Part shown: piece after piece, positions 7,187-14,601 of the stretch
How positions within the stretch are numbered: position 1 is the stretch's first letter
How the letters are laid out: each line of letters starts with the position of its first letter
NCBI GenBank assembly: GCA_020024215.1
Contig: JAHHUC010000026.1
Coordinates: 1-25,342 of the forward strand
DNA length: 25,342 bases
DNA from: Oscillospiraceae bacterium
Lineage (GTDB): Bacteria; Bacillota; Clostridia; Oscillospirales; Ruminococcaceae
Reading direction: 5' to 3'
Position numbers and translations under genes: made by a program
The notes under the pieces: generated by a model
The model's database searches: none
The model's input: the letters and a program-made list of their open reading frames with translations, nothing else
Told to the model about the DNA's origin: nothing

Positions 7187-7211
7187 ACACTAAAGTGTAG
7201 AATTTTAGTGT
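7187..7211. promoter_or_regulatory. Dyad symmetry upstream of the ptsH promoter
   Basis: Inverted arms acactaaa (7187-7194) and tttagtgt (7204-7211), with an overlapping acact-aa-agtgt dyad. It lies 26 bp upstream of the -35 box, a fitting place for an activator or operator site. The regulator is unknown. Confidence 0.4.
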
Positions 7212-7237
7212 AAATGCTACAATCGACTAATTAAAGA

Positions 7238-7266
7238 TTGACCTTTCTCTCTTTTCAAATTATAAT
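7238..7266 (+). promoter_or_regulatory. Sigma-A promoter of ptsH
   Basis: TTGACC (7238-7243), a 17 bp spacer and TATAAT (7261-7266), about 76 bp before the ptsH start codon. It also shows that the longer open frame starting at 7238 is not the true gene start. Confidence 0.85.
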
Positions 7267-7342
7267 ATTGAGTAACAACATAAAGGGTTATTTAATGTGT
7301 GTCCTCGATGGGCATCAGTTTATAAAGACAGGAGAAATCGCT

Positions 7343-7606
7343 ATGTATATGAAAGAAGTTACAATCAAGAATCAGATAGGCCTGCATGCCCGTCCTGCAA
7401 CCTTCTTCATTCAGAAGGCAAATGAGTTCAAGTCCTCCATCTGGGTTGAAAAGGATGAGAGAAGGGTAAACGCAAAGAGCCTTTTGGGTGTTCTTTCCTT
7501 GGGAATAGTAGGAGGAGCCACCATCAGGATCATCGCTGACGGAGCGGAGGAGCAAAATGCGGTGGATTCTCTTGTAAAGCTTGTTGAAACAGGCTTCAAC
7601 GAATAG
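7343..7606 (+). CDS. ptsH: Phosphocarrier protein HPr
   Basis: An 87-residue general PTS phosphocarrier. With the start at ATG 7343 (8 bases after AGGAG), the phosphorylated histidine of GLHARPA falls exactly at residue 15 and the HPr-kinase target serine of NAKSLLGVLSLG at residue 46, the canonical numbering. It therefore looks able both to relay phosphate from enzyme I and to act as a regulatory phosphoserine protein. The usual partner ptsI is not adjacent; the gene is a stand-alone unit with its own promoter and terminator. Having His15 makes a Crh paralogue unlikely. Confidence 0.93.
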   Translation: MYMKEVTIKNQIGLHARPATFFIQKANEFKSSIWVEKDERRVNAKSLLGVLSLGIVGGATIRIIADGAEEQNAVDSLVKLVETGFNE

Positions 7607-7629
7607 GCCTTGCAAATTCTAATATTTTT

Positions 7630-7671
7630 AGGGGAACAGGATTGAAATTTGCTTTTCTGTTCCTATTTTTT
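7630..7671 (+). terminator. ptsH terminator
   Basis: Stem ggaacag (7633-7639) pairs with ctgttcc (7657-7663), followed by tattttttt-like T-rich sequence, 24 bp after the ptsH stop. Confidence 0.82.
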
Positions 7672-7730
7672 GTGCTAAAATATAGCGGACGTGATAAGCT
7701 GAAAACCAATTCGGCGGAAGGGGAACAAAA

Positions 7731-8936
7731 ATGGAATCTTTAAAGGAACTTTATAAAATAGGCAGAGGACCGTCAAGCTCTCACACAATGGCGCCTTATA
7801 AGGCAAGCTGTGAGTTTAAGAAAAAGCACCCTGAGGCAGACAGCTTCAAATGTGAGCTTTACGGCTCGCTCTCTCTCACCGGCAAGGGCCACATGACAGA
7901 TGTTGTAATAGTGGAGGCATTTGAGCCATATCCCACCGAGGTGATATTCAAGGATTATTTTCCCGAGGGTGAGCATCCTAACACAATGGAGCTTATCGCC
8001 CTGCGAAAGGGCATGGAGGTAGGCAGAGAGAGAATTTATTCTGTGGGCGGAGGAAGCTTCAGGATAAAGGGTGAGGAGGTTAAGGCTCCGCAGCATGTCT
8101 ATGAGCTGGAAAGCTTTACGGCAATAAGGGAATATTGCAGAAGAAACAACATGAGAATATGGCAGTATGTTGAGGAATGTGAGGGAAAGGAAATCTGGGA
8201 TTATCTTTTCCTTGTGTGGAACACTATGAAGGAGAGCATAGAGAGGGGCATTTCCACAACAGGAGTGCTTCAGGGCGGCTTGGGAACACCCAGAAAGGCA
8301 AACTATCTTTACAATAAAAGACATATTGACGAATCGGAAAGAACAATGGAAAACAGGATAGTGTGCGCCTATGCCTTTGCAGTATGTGAGGAGAACGCCT
8401 CCGGCGGAAAAATAGTGACAGCACCCACCTGCGGAGCATCCGGGGTTGTGCCTGCCACGCTTAAATATATGCAGGATAAAAAGGGCTTTTCAGATGAAAA
8501 GATAGTCCACGCCCTGGCATCAGGCGGAATAATAGGCAATTTGATAAAGACAAATGCCTCAATTTCAGGCGCTGCCTGCGGATGTCAGGCAGAGGTGGGA
8601 ACAGCCTGCTCCATGTCGGCAGCAGCCTTGGCAGAGCTTTTCTATCTGGGATTGAATCAGATAGAATATGCAGCCGAGGTTTCTATGGAGCATCATCTGG
8701 GGCTTACCTGTGATCCTGTTGCAGGTCTTGTGCAAATCCCCTGCATAGAAAGAAACGCAGTTGCTGCCATGAGAAGCATAAACTCCCTCAATCTTTCCAA
8801 CTTTTTGGCAGAGCTGCAGCAGGTGTCCTTTGATACGGTTGTCAAGACTATGTATGAGACGGGTATGCACTTGAATCCCGCATACAGAGAAACCTCTCAG
8901 GGCGGTCTGGCAAAATTCTACGGCTACGGAGAATAA
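7731..8936 (+). CDS. Iron-sulfur L-serine ammonia-lyase (single chain)
   Basis: A 401-residue L-serine dehydratase converting serine to pyruvate and ammonia. The N-terminal beta-type domain begins with GPSSSHT at residues 13-19. The alpha domain has APTCGASG near 231-238. The [4Fe-4S] ligands are probably C285, C327 and C338: the intervals of 42 and 11 residues are the same as between the three known ligands of the Legionella enzyme as I remember it. That enzyme also has a near-terminal Cys; here the chain ends FYGYGE with none. It is shorter than the ~450-residue enterobacterial proteins. A weak extended -10 (TAAAAT, 7676-7681) lies upstream. uvrC follows after 9 bp. Confidence 0.92.
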   Translation: MESLKELYKIGRGPSSSHTMAPYKASCEFKKKHPEADSFKCELYGSLSLTGKGHMTDVVIVEAFEPYPTEVIFKDYFPEGEHPNTMELIALRKGMEVGRERIYSVGGGSFRIKGEEVKAPQHVYELESFTAIREYCRRNNMRIWQYVEECEGKEIWDYLFLVWNTMKESIERGISTTGVLQGGLGTPRKANYLYNKRHIDESERTMENRIVCAYAFAVCEENASGGKIVTAPTCGASGVVPATLKYMQDKKGFSDEKIVHALASGGIIGNLIKTNASISGAACGCQAEVGTACSMSAAALAELFYLGLNQIEYAAEVSMEHHLGLTCDPVAGLVQIPCIERNAVAAMRSINSLNLSNFLAELQQVSFDTVVKTMYETGMHLNPAYRETSQGGLAKFYGYGE

Positions 8937-8945
8937 TTTTTAAAT

Positions 8946-10787
8946 ATGAATGAGCGTCTTTCCTTTTTAAGAGAAAAATCTCTTGCGCTTACACATGAAA
9001 GCGGTGTTTATCTTATGAAAAACAAGAGCAGCACCATAATTTATGTGGGCAAGGCAAAAAATTTAAAAAACAGGGTTTCAAGCTATTTCAGAAGTCTTGA
9101 TAAGCACACGCCCAAGGTTTATGCTATGGTGCAGCAGGTGTATGACTTTGACATAATGGTCACAACGGGAGAATTTGAAGCCCTTGTTTTGGAGTGCCAT
9201 TTGATAAAGCTTCATATGCCAAGATACAACATTCTTTTAAAGGATGACAAGGGCTATTGCTATCTCAAAATGGATTCGGGAGACTTTCCCAAAATCTATC
9301 CGTGCAGGAAAAAGGAGGAGGATGGCTGCAAATATTTCGGCCCCTTCATGTCATACAGCGTGGTTGCACAGATGGCAGAAAGTGTAAATAAAACTTTGGG
9401 ACTTCCCACATGCAGAAGAAAATTCCCGGAGGATTTCAAAAAGGAGCGCCCCTGCTTGAATTATCAGATAAAACAGTGCATAGGCGTGTGCAGAGGAAAC
9501 ATATCAAAGGAAGAATATGCAGAATATATAAACCGCGCAGAGGAGATGCTTTCAGGAAAGACGGAAAAGGCAAGAAGAACGCTTGAAAAGGATATGCTGA
9601 TGGCAGCTGACAATCTGGAATTTGAAAAGGCTGCAAGAATCAGAGACAGAATCAAAGCCATAGATAAATTTTTCCAAAAGCAGAGGGTGGTGTATGCAGG
9701 GGCAAAAAATCAGGATGTGATAGCCTTTGTGGAGCTGGACAGAAAGGTGTCTGCCGCCATCATGAAGTTCAGGGATGAAACTTTGGTTGATAAAAGGGAA
9801 TTTTTTTGGAATGATTCAGGAAATATTTCCGAAATACGCAATGAATTTTTAAAAAGCTATTATATTATGGGAGGCGAGGAGATCCCTCCGCTTATAATAA
9901 TTGATGAGCAAATAGATGACAGAGAGCTGCTTGAAAGGCTTCTCAATGAAAATTCCCAAAGAAAGGTGAGCCTTCTGGTTCCGCAAAGAGGGGATAATGT
10001 GCGTCTTTTGGAGATGGCAAAGCTCAATGCCTCCCAAAGGCTCTCTTGGGGACAGGGCAGAACCGACAGGGAGGTAACACTTCTCAATGATATCAAAAGC
10101 CTGCTAAAGCTTCCTAAAACCCCCAATTATATCGAGGCATATGACATTTCAAACATAGGCTCTGACACAATAGTGGGCGCAATGGTGGTCTTTGCCGCAA
10201 CAAAGCCCTTAAAGGCAAACTATAAAAAATTCAGCATAAAGGATTTGACCTCCCCTGACGATTACACCTCCATGAAGGAGGTTTTAAAGAGAAGATTTTT
10301 CCACTATCTTGACCCAAAGGAGGAGGACAGAGGCTTTAAAACCCTGCCTGACCTTATATTGATAGACGGAGGAAGGGGACACCTTTTTGCTGCCTGTGAG
10401 GTTTTGACCTCCCTGGGACTTGATATCCCCACCTTCGGAATGGTGAAGGACAGCCGCCACAGAACAAGGGCGATAGAATCTTTAGACGGAGAAATAGCCA
10501 TAAGCCCTGTGAAAAATGTCTTTTCATTTATAACCAATGTGCAGGATGAGGTACACAGATATGCCATAAGCTTTGCAAGAAAGAGCCACAGCAAATCCGC
10601 CTTTGAAAGCCAGCTGCAAAAGGTTCCCTATATAGGGGAAAAAAGGGCGGCAGCTCTCTTTATGCACTTTAAAACAAAAAAGGCAATGTCAGAGGCGTCA
10701 CCAAAGGATTTTGAAAGCGTTCCGGGAATGGACAAAAGGGCTGCAAAAAGTCTTTATGAAGCTTTTTTATCCGGCAAAATAAGTTGA
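8946..10787 (+). CDS. uvrC: Excinuclease ABC subunit C
   Basis: A 613-residue dual-incision nuclease of nucleotide excision repair, acting on UvrB-DNA complexes. Order: GIY-YIG domain (SGVYLMKNK, IIYVGKAKNLKNRVSSYF, about 19-95); a cysteine region CRRKF then CLNYQIKQCIGVC (about 155-180); a UVR UvrB-binding motif near 220 (DNLEFEKAARIRDRIKAI); an RNase H-like C-terminal nuclease (YDISNIGS near 398, LILIDGGRGHL near 472, DEVHRYAISFARK near 534); and tandem helix-hairpin-helix at the end. It starts 9 bp after the serine dehydratase stop, so the two are probably co-transcribed despite unrelated jobs. Confidence 0.97.
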   Translation: MNERLSFLREKSLALTHESGVYLMKNKSSTIIYVGKAKNLKNRVSSYFRSLDKHTPKVYAMVQQVYDFDIMVTTGEFEALVLECHLIKLHMPRYNILLKDDKGYCYLKMDSGDFPKIYPCRKKEEDGCKYFGPFMSYSVVAQMAESVNKTLGLPTCRRKFPEDFKKERPCLNYQIKQCIGVCRGNISKEEYAEYINRAEEMLSGKTEKARRTLEKDMLMAADNLEFEKAARIRDRIKAIDKFFQKQRVVYAGAKNQDVIAFVELDRKVSAAIMKFRDETLVDKREFFWNDSGNISEIRNEFLKSYYIMGGEEIPPLIIIDEQIDDRELLERLLNENSQRKVSLLVPQRGDNVRLLEMAKLNASQRLSWGQGRTDREVTLLNDIKSLLKLPKTPNYIEAYDISNIGSDTIVGAMVVFAATKPLKANYKKFSIKDLTSPDDYTSMKEVLKRRFFHYLDPKEEDRGFKTLPDLILIDGGRGHLFAACEVLTSLGLDIPTFGMVKDSRHRTRAIESLDGEIAISPVKNVFSFITNVQDEVHRYAISFARKSHSKSAFESQLQKVPYIGEKRAAALFMHFKTKKAMSEASPKDFESVPGMDKRAAKSLYEAFLSGKIS

Positions 10788-10812
10788 CAAATCAGGCTAA
10801 AAAAGAGATAAT
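10784..10812 (+). promoter_or_regulatory. Sigma-A promoter of the micropeptide-rsmD-coaD operon
   Basis: TTGACA (10784-10789) overlaps the uvrC stop codon; 17 bp spacer; GATAAT (10807-10812). The first micropeptide starts 48 bp below. It would serve both micropeptides, rsmD, coaD and the coiled-coil gene, up to the terminator at 12735. Confidence 0.82.
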
Positions 10813-10860
10813 TAACCAATAGAGCAAAGGCTTTGTTTTTGTGTATGGGGAAGTGCTTAT

Positions 10861-11040
10861 ATGAAAATAATAATGGCGGTAAAAAAATTTGCAGATTTTC
10901 CGGTGGGAATTATAGGCGGCTCTGACGGGCCGACTGCGGTTTTTGTTACAATGAAGCCAAAGTCTGCCCTTTGGATTTTGGTCTTTGCTGCTGTGTCAGC
11001 ACTGGGGCTTTTGTTTTGGTTTTTAAGGAAAAGGTGTTAA
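10861..11040 (+). CDS. Membrane micropeptide A with GGSDGPT motif (59 aa)
   Basis: Begins MKIIMAVKKFADFPV, then GIIGGSDGPTAVFV at about residues 16-29, then one transmembrane helix (about 36-55, ALWILVFAAVSALGLLF...) and a basic end RKRC. The GGxDGPTA segment is the signature around an essential aspartate in beta subunits of Na+-translocating decarboxylases (OadB, MmdB, GcdB), but those proteins have many helices and over 350 residues. This peptide holds only the signature plus one helix. By the positive-inside rule the N terminus should face outward. It has a GGGGAAG-like ribosome site and a strong promoter, and a paralogue lies 3 bp downstream. The codons for RKR contain the AAGGTG site used by the next gene. 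Function unknown. Confidence 0.85.
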   Translation: MKIIMAVKKFADFPVGIIGGSDGPTAVFVTMKPKSALWILVFAAVSALGLLFWFLRKRC

Positions 11041-11043
11041 GAT

Positions 11044-11217
11044 ATGAAGATAGTTATGAAAAAAGCCTTTGCAGTAAACAGTGTGGGAATTATAGGCGGC
11101 TCTGACGGGCCCACCGCAGTTTTTGTTTCAACAAAGCCCGCCCTTTGGATTTTGGTCTTTGCTGCTGTGTCGGCACTGGGGCTTTTGTTTTGTTTTTTAA
11201 GGAAAAGGAAAAGGTAA
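11044..11217 (+). CDS. Membrane micropeptide B with GGSDGPT motif (57 aa), tandem paralogue
   Basis: Begins MKIVMKKAFAVNSV, then GIIGGSDGPTAVFV (residues 15-28), a short STKP linker, one transmembrane helix (about 33-52) and the basic tail RKRKR. It is nearly identical to peptide A from the motif onward; the N-terminal dozen residues and the linker differ (STKP against TMKPKS). Conservation at the nucleotide level across the motif and helix shows a recent tandem duplication whose unit includes the taagatatga junction also found before rsmD. Silent changes within the motif (ccgact against cccacc) suggest that the protein sequence is under selection. It ends 7 bp before rsmD. I know no function for such peptides. 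Confidence 0.85.
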   Translation: MKIVMKKAFAVNSVGIIGGSDGPTAVFVSTKPALWILVFAAVSALGLLFCFLRKRKR

Positions 11218-11224
11218 TTAAGAT

Positions 11225-11767
11225 ATGAGAGTAATTACAGGAGAAAAAAAGGGTAGAAGGCTTGCTGCCCCTATGGGGCTTTCCACAAGGCCCACCAGCG
11301 AAATGACAAAGGAAGCTGTTTTTTCTGCCATACAGTTTGAGATAGAGGGAGCAAATTTCTGCGACCTTTTTGCAGGCAGCGGCCAGATGGGAATTGAAGC
11401 TCTCTCAAGAGGTGCAAGGAGAGCCTATTTTGCAGAAAATTCCTCCGAAGCACTTTCCTGCATAAGGGCAAATGTGAAATCGCTGGAATTGGAGGATAAA
11501 AGCGAGATATATTCCGGGGATGTTTTCACGTTTATAAAAACCACATCTGCTGTATTTGACATAGTGTTTTTGGACCCTCCCTACAACTCTCAGCTGATTG
11601 AGGAGCTTTTGAAGCTCATGGGCAATAGGGTGAGCCCCAAAGGCGTTATTCTCTGCGAGACAGAAAAGAGAGAGGAAACCCCCTTAAAGGCAGGCTCTTT
11701 TGAAAAGGTAAAGGAATATAAATACGGCAAGGCGAAGATAAGTGCCTACCGCAGAGGGGATATTTAA
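11225..11767 (+). CDS. rsmD: 16S rRNA (guanine966-N2)-methyltransferase RsmD
   Basis: A 180-residue SAM-dependent methyltransferase that modifies G966 of 16S rRNA during 30S assembly. Family marks: MRVITGEKKGRRLAAP at the N terminus; RPTSEMTKEAVFS; the SAM-binding DLFAGSGQMGIEALSRGA from residue 47; and the catalytic DPPY at 117-120. Its ribosome site lies within the last codons of micropeptide B. It is 2 bp from coaD, a common pairing in Firmicutes. Confidence 0.96.
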   Translation: MRVITGEKKGRRLAAPMGLSTRPTSEMTKEAVFSAIQFEIEGANFCDLFAGSGQMGIEALSRGARRAYFAENSSEALSCIRANVKSLELEDKSEIYSGDVFTFIKTTSAVFDIVFLDPPYNSQLIEELLKLMGNRVSPKGVILCETEKREETPLKAGSFEKVKEYKYGKAKISAYRRGDI

Positions 11768-11769
11768 AA

Positions 11770-12252
11770 ATGAAAATCTGTGTTTGTCCCGGAAGCTTTG
11801 ACCCCATCACATACGGACATCTGGACATAATAAAAAAGGCTGCAAAAATTTTTGACAGGGTAATCGTGCTTGTGGTCATAAATCCTGCCAAAAGGCCGAC
11901 TTTCACCGTAAAGGAAAGGCTGGAAATGATAAATATAGCCACAGATGATATGCCCACTGTGGTGTCGGATTGCTACGACGGTCTTTTGGTGGATTATGCC
12001 AAGGCTGTGGGAGCCTGTGCCATTGTAAAGGGGCTGAGGGGAATCTCCGATTTTGAATATGAGTTCCAGATGGCTCTCACCAACAAAAAGCTCTGCGATT
12101 CCATAGAGACGATTTTCTTTAATACAAGTATGTACAATATGTATCTTTCCTCCAGTGTGGTCAGGCAGGTGGCGAGCTTTGGCGGAGATATATCTGGGCT
12201 TGTGCCTAAAAAGCTGCACGGAATAATAAAAGAGAGATTTAAAAGGGATTAG
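11770..12252 (+). CDS. coaD: Phosphopantetheine adenylyltransferase
   Basis: A 160-residue enzyme joining ATP and 4'-phosphopantetheine to make dephospho-CoA, the next-to-last step of CoA synthesis. The nucleotidyltransferase signature CPGSFDPITYGHLDII is at residues 6-21 with the T/HxGH element TYGH. Also present are NPAKRPTFTVKERLEMI, KGLRGISDFEYEFQMA and the C-terminal SSSVVRQVASFGGDISGLVP. Length is typical. Confidence 0.97.
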   Translation: MKICVCPGSFDPITYGHLDIIKKAAKIFDRVIVLVVINPAKRPTFTVKERLEMINIATDDMPTVVSDCYDGLLVDYAKAVGACAIVKGLRGISDFEYEFQMALTNKKLCDSIETIFFNTSMYNMYLSSSVVRQVASFGGDISGLVPKKLHGIIKERFKRD

Positions 12253-12267
12253 GGAGGAAAAAGGTTT

Positions 12268-12732
12268 ATGAATATAGAAGAAATTTTGGACATGGTGGAT
12301 GATCTTTTGGATAAAAGCCTCAGCCTGCCTTTATCCGGCGGAAGAAGTCTTGTGGATGACGATAAGATAAGAGAGCTTTTAAATGATATAAGACAGAATC
12401 TCCCGGGAGAAATAAAGCAGGCAAGGGACATTGTTGCCGACAGGGCAGAGATACTTTCCAGCGCCAAAAGAGAGGCGGATTCTCTCATAAGAAGAGCAGA
12501 GGACAGAGCAAGAGCGCTTATTTCACAGGAAACCATTGTAAAGCAGGCACAGGCAAAGGCAAATGAAATCCTCACACAGGCACAGAACAAATCCAAGGAG
12601 ATGAGGATAGCCTCCACAGAATTTGCAGATGATGTTTTAAGAAGAAGCGAGGAGAGCCTCACAAGGCTTTTGGGAGATCTGCGTGAAACAAGACAGGCTG
12701 TAAGGGATTCAGCCAGAAATCAGAGACAATAA
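12268..12732 (+). CDS. Conserved coiled-coil protein after coaD
   Basis: A 154-residue protein that is almost wholly alpha-helical and charged, without a membrane segment. From about residue 45 it shows long heptad-like runs such as AKREADSLIRRAEDRARALI and KQAQAKANEILTQAQNKSKEM, reminiscent of the stalk b-subunit of ATP synthase or DivIVA-type proteins. That likeness may only reflect coiled-coil composition. Proteins of this type often follow coaD in Clostridia, where they are annotated as hypothetical or ATPase-like. Ribosome site AGGAGG at 15-16 bp upstream plus AAAAGG closer in. It is the last gene before a strong terminator. Confidence 0.8.
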   Translation: MNIEEILDMVDDLLDKSLSLPLSGGRSLVDDDKIRELLNDIRQNLPGEIKQARDIVADRAEILSSAKREADSLIRRAEDRARALISQETIVKQAQAKANEILTQAQNKSKEMRIASTEFADDVLRRSEESLTRLLGDLRETRQAVRDSARNQRQ

Positions 12733-12734
12733 AA

Positions 12735-12780
12735 AATCAGCCCTCAGTGTGGTTTTTGACCTTGAGGGCTGAATTTTTTT
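12735..12780. terminator. Strong bidirectional terminator between convergent operons
   Basis: Stem tcagccctca (12737-12746) pairs with tgagggctga (12763-12772), flanked by an A-run on the left and a T-run on the right. It therefore ends both the rsmD-coaD transcript and the minus-strand lipoprotein transcript, whose stop codon touches it. Confidence 0.93.
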
Positions 12781-14566
12781 ATTTAATGAAAGGATTTTCA
12801 ACCAAAAAAGCATTTTCTGTTGAAATCTCGCTGTCAGAAATATACACATTTCCGTCGGGCAGAGTGTATATTATGCAGGGATAAAAGGGCGGGCGGTTGA
12901 GCCTTACACCTGTGTCCTTGATGCTTAAGCTTTGAGAATCAAAGACCGCAAGAGCCATTTCAGAAAGACCGGAGGGGTTTTTGCTGAGATAGTCCTCCTG
13001 ATTTATGGGCATAAGCATGGGTATATATCGGCTTTCACCGTTGGGCACATAGGAATATCTGAAATTTTCGGGGAAATTCACAGTGGGCAGCTCCTTAAGA
13101 CTGCCCTCCTTAAAGCTTAAAAAGCCGTGCTTATAGGAATTTTCGTCGCCATCGTCAATCTCTCCTATATAAAGCCCATAGGGTGTCATTATGGGAAATC
13201 CGCCCCAAATGGTTTTCACAGGATAATAGACGGAGGATTTTGACAAAATGTCATAAATGGTATAGCCTGCACCCCATTCATAGCCGAACTTATAAAGCAC
13301 CAGCTTTTCCTTGTCAGCTGTGAACTGTCCATGCCCAAAGGTTTCGATGGCAAACAGCCCGTTGGGATCATCCTCCTTTGGGAGTATGGGGGCGGTATCC
13401 TCTATAACAGTCGTCTTTTTTTCGTTGAAATCATATATGCAGAAATCCCCATCCATTCTTTCCTTGTAGAGCATTTTCCCAAAATCGCCGGAGATATCTG
13501 CTATATAAGAGCAGTCCTTGGGAATTTCAATCTCTCTTACGCTGCCGTCGTTTAAAAGAATTTCGCTCAGATACACATTTGGCTTTTGCGTGTTTATTGT
13601 TTTGTCATCTGCAAGCTCATAGGTTGTTTCAATAAGAAGCACCCTGCCGCTTCTTAAAATAATATTGCTTTCAGAATGTTCAGATCTGAGGGGAATGGTG
13701 GACAGCTGTTCAATGGTTCCCTTTTCAATATCCGCCTTCAAAACTGTCAGGCCGTCATTGTTATAGCCAAAGAGGGGCACAATGCTGCCTATGGGGCCTA
13801 TGGATGTGTATTTGTCAAGATCCTTTATAAATGGGAGCTTTTTAAAATTTCCCTTTATAAAGCTGCCCTTTAGGGGCTTTATATCAACCTGTGCCGAAAT
13901 GTGGCGGCAGGTTTCATCCTCTGAAAGCTCAAAATACATATACTGATAGATTTTGCCCTTTTCCTTTTGTGAGGAGAGCCTGAAATCCACCGAGGCAACA
14001 GTTGCCTTCAATATATTATCCGGCAGTATCTCCAGCTTTTCCAGCGAAAAATTGGGATATTCGTCAAAGCTGTCATATGTCACCGCAGGAAGCTGCGCGA
14101 TGAGATAGGCTGTGGAAAGCACCACGCTGTCGCTTTTTTCATCATAATAGCAGCCTGCTGAATTTATTGTGCGATAATTGAAATCCTTTGTAAAATACAT
14201 ACGATGATATTTTGAAAGCTTGTCGGCCTTTATCCATATCACATCAGCATTGTTGTTTACAAGCTCATCGAAATTGGTGTCCTTCATGTCAGAATTTCTC
14301 TGCATTTTAAGAAAAAGATAGTTGCAGAGCGCCAAAGGCTCAATCTCAGACGGGTCATCCCATGAAGAAAATGAGGAGGAGATGGTAAAGGGGCAGTCAT
14401 CTATATAATCCTCCCAGAATTGTGAAAGAATTTTTGGATCCTTTATCTCCTTAGGAGCTTTTCCGCCGCCTGAAGATTGGCAGGCTGTCAGTATAAAACA
14501 GAGTGATAAAAGAAGCAAAAGGAATTTTTTCATGTAAAAGTTCACTTTCTTTAAAAGCAGAGCCAT
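12779..14566 (-). CDS. Large secreted lipoprotein of unknown function
   Basis: Up to 595 residues. A lipoprotein signal is clear: MKKFLLLLLSLCFIL followed by the lipobox LTAC, then a QSSGGGK linker. Two starts compete: ATG 14566 (AAAGGG 6 bases upstream, but a long n-region MALLLKKVNFY) and ATG 14533, which gives the textbook signal peptide but has a poor ribosome site. The mature part is rich in Asp, Tyr and Phe, with recurring short beta-like segments (GSIVPLFGYNNDGLTVLKAD, NVYLSEILLNDGSVREIEIP, TPYGLYIGEIDDGDEN) that suggest a beta-propeller or WD-like sheet, but I see no defining motif. It is last in the minus-strand operon after murI, and probably acts at the outer face of the membrane. 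Confidence 0.88.
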   Translation of the reverse strand: MALLLKKVNFYMKKFLLLLLSLCFILTACQSSGGGKAPKEIKDPKILSQFWEDYIDDCPFTISSSFSSWDDPSEIEPLALCNYLFLKMQRNSDMKDTNFDELVNNNADVIWIKADKLSKYHRMYFTKDFNYRTINSAGCYYDEKSDSVVLSTAYLIAQLPAVTYDSFDEYPNFSLEKLEILPDNILKATVASVDFRLSSQKEKGKIYQYMYFELSEDETCRHISAQVDIKPLKGSFIKGNFKKLPFIKDLDKYTSIGPIGSIVPLFGYNNDGLTVLKADIEKGTIEQLSTIPLRSEHSESNIILRSGRVLLIETTYELADDKTINTQKPNVYLSEILLNDGSVREIEIPKDCSYIADISGDFGKMLYKERMDGDFCIYDFNEKKTTVIEDTAPILPKEDDPNGLFAIETFGHGQFTADKEKLVLYKFGYEWGAGYTIYDILSKSSVYYPVKTIWGGFPIMTPYGLYIGEIDDGDENSYKHGFLSFKEGSLKELPTVNFPENFRYSYVPNGESRYIPMLMPINQEDYLSKNPSGLSEMALAVFDSQSLSIKDTGVRLNRPPFYPCIIYTLPDGNVYISDSEISTENAFLVENPFIK

Positions 14567-14601
14567 AACAAACCCTTTAAGTTTATTATGGCCCCTGAAT
14601 A

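Noticed and set aside
7773..8324. 183-codon minus-strand open frame
   Set aside because: Antisense to the serine dehydratase gene, which has all its family motifs.
10820..10840. caaag/ctttg followed by T-run after uvrC as a terminator
   Set aside because: The loop would be one base, too small to form; the T-run alone is not evidence.
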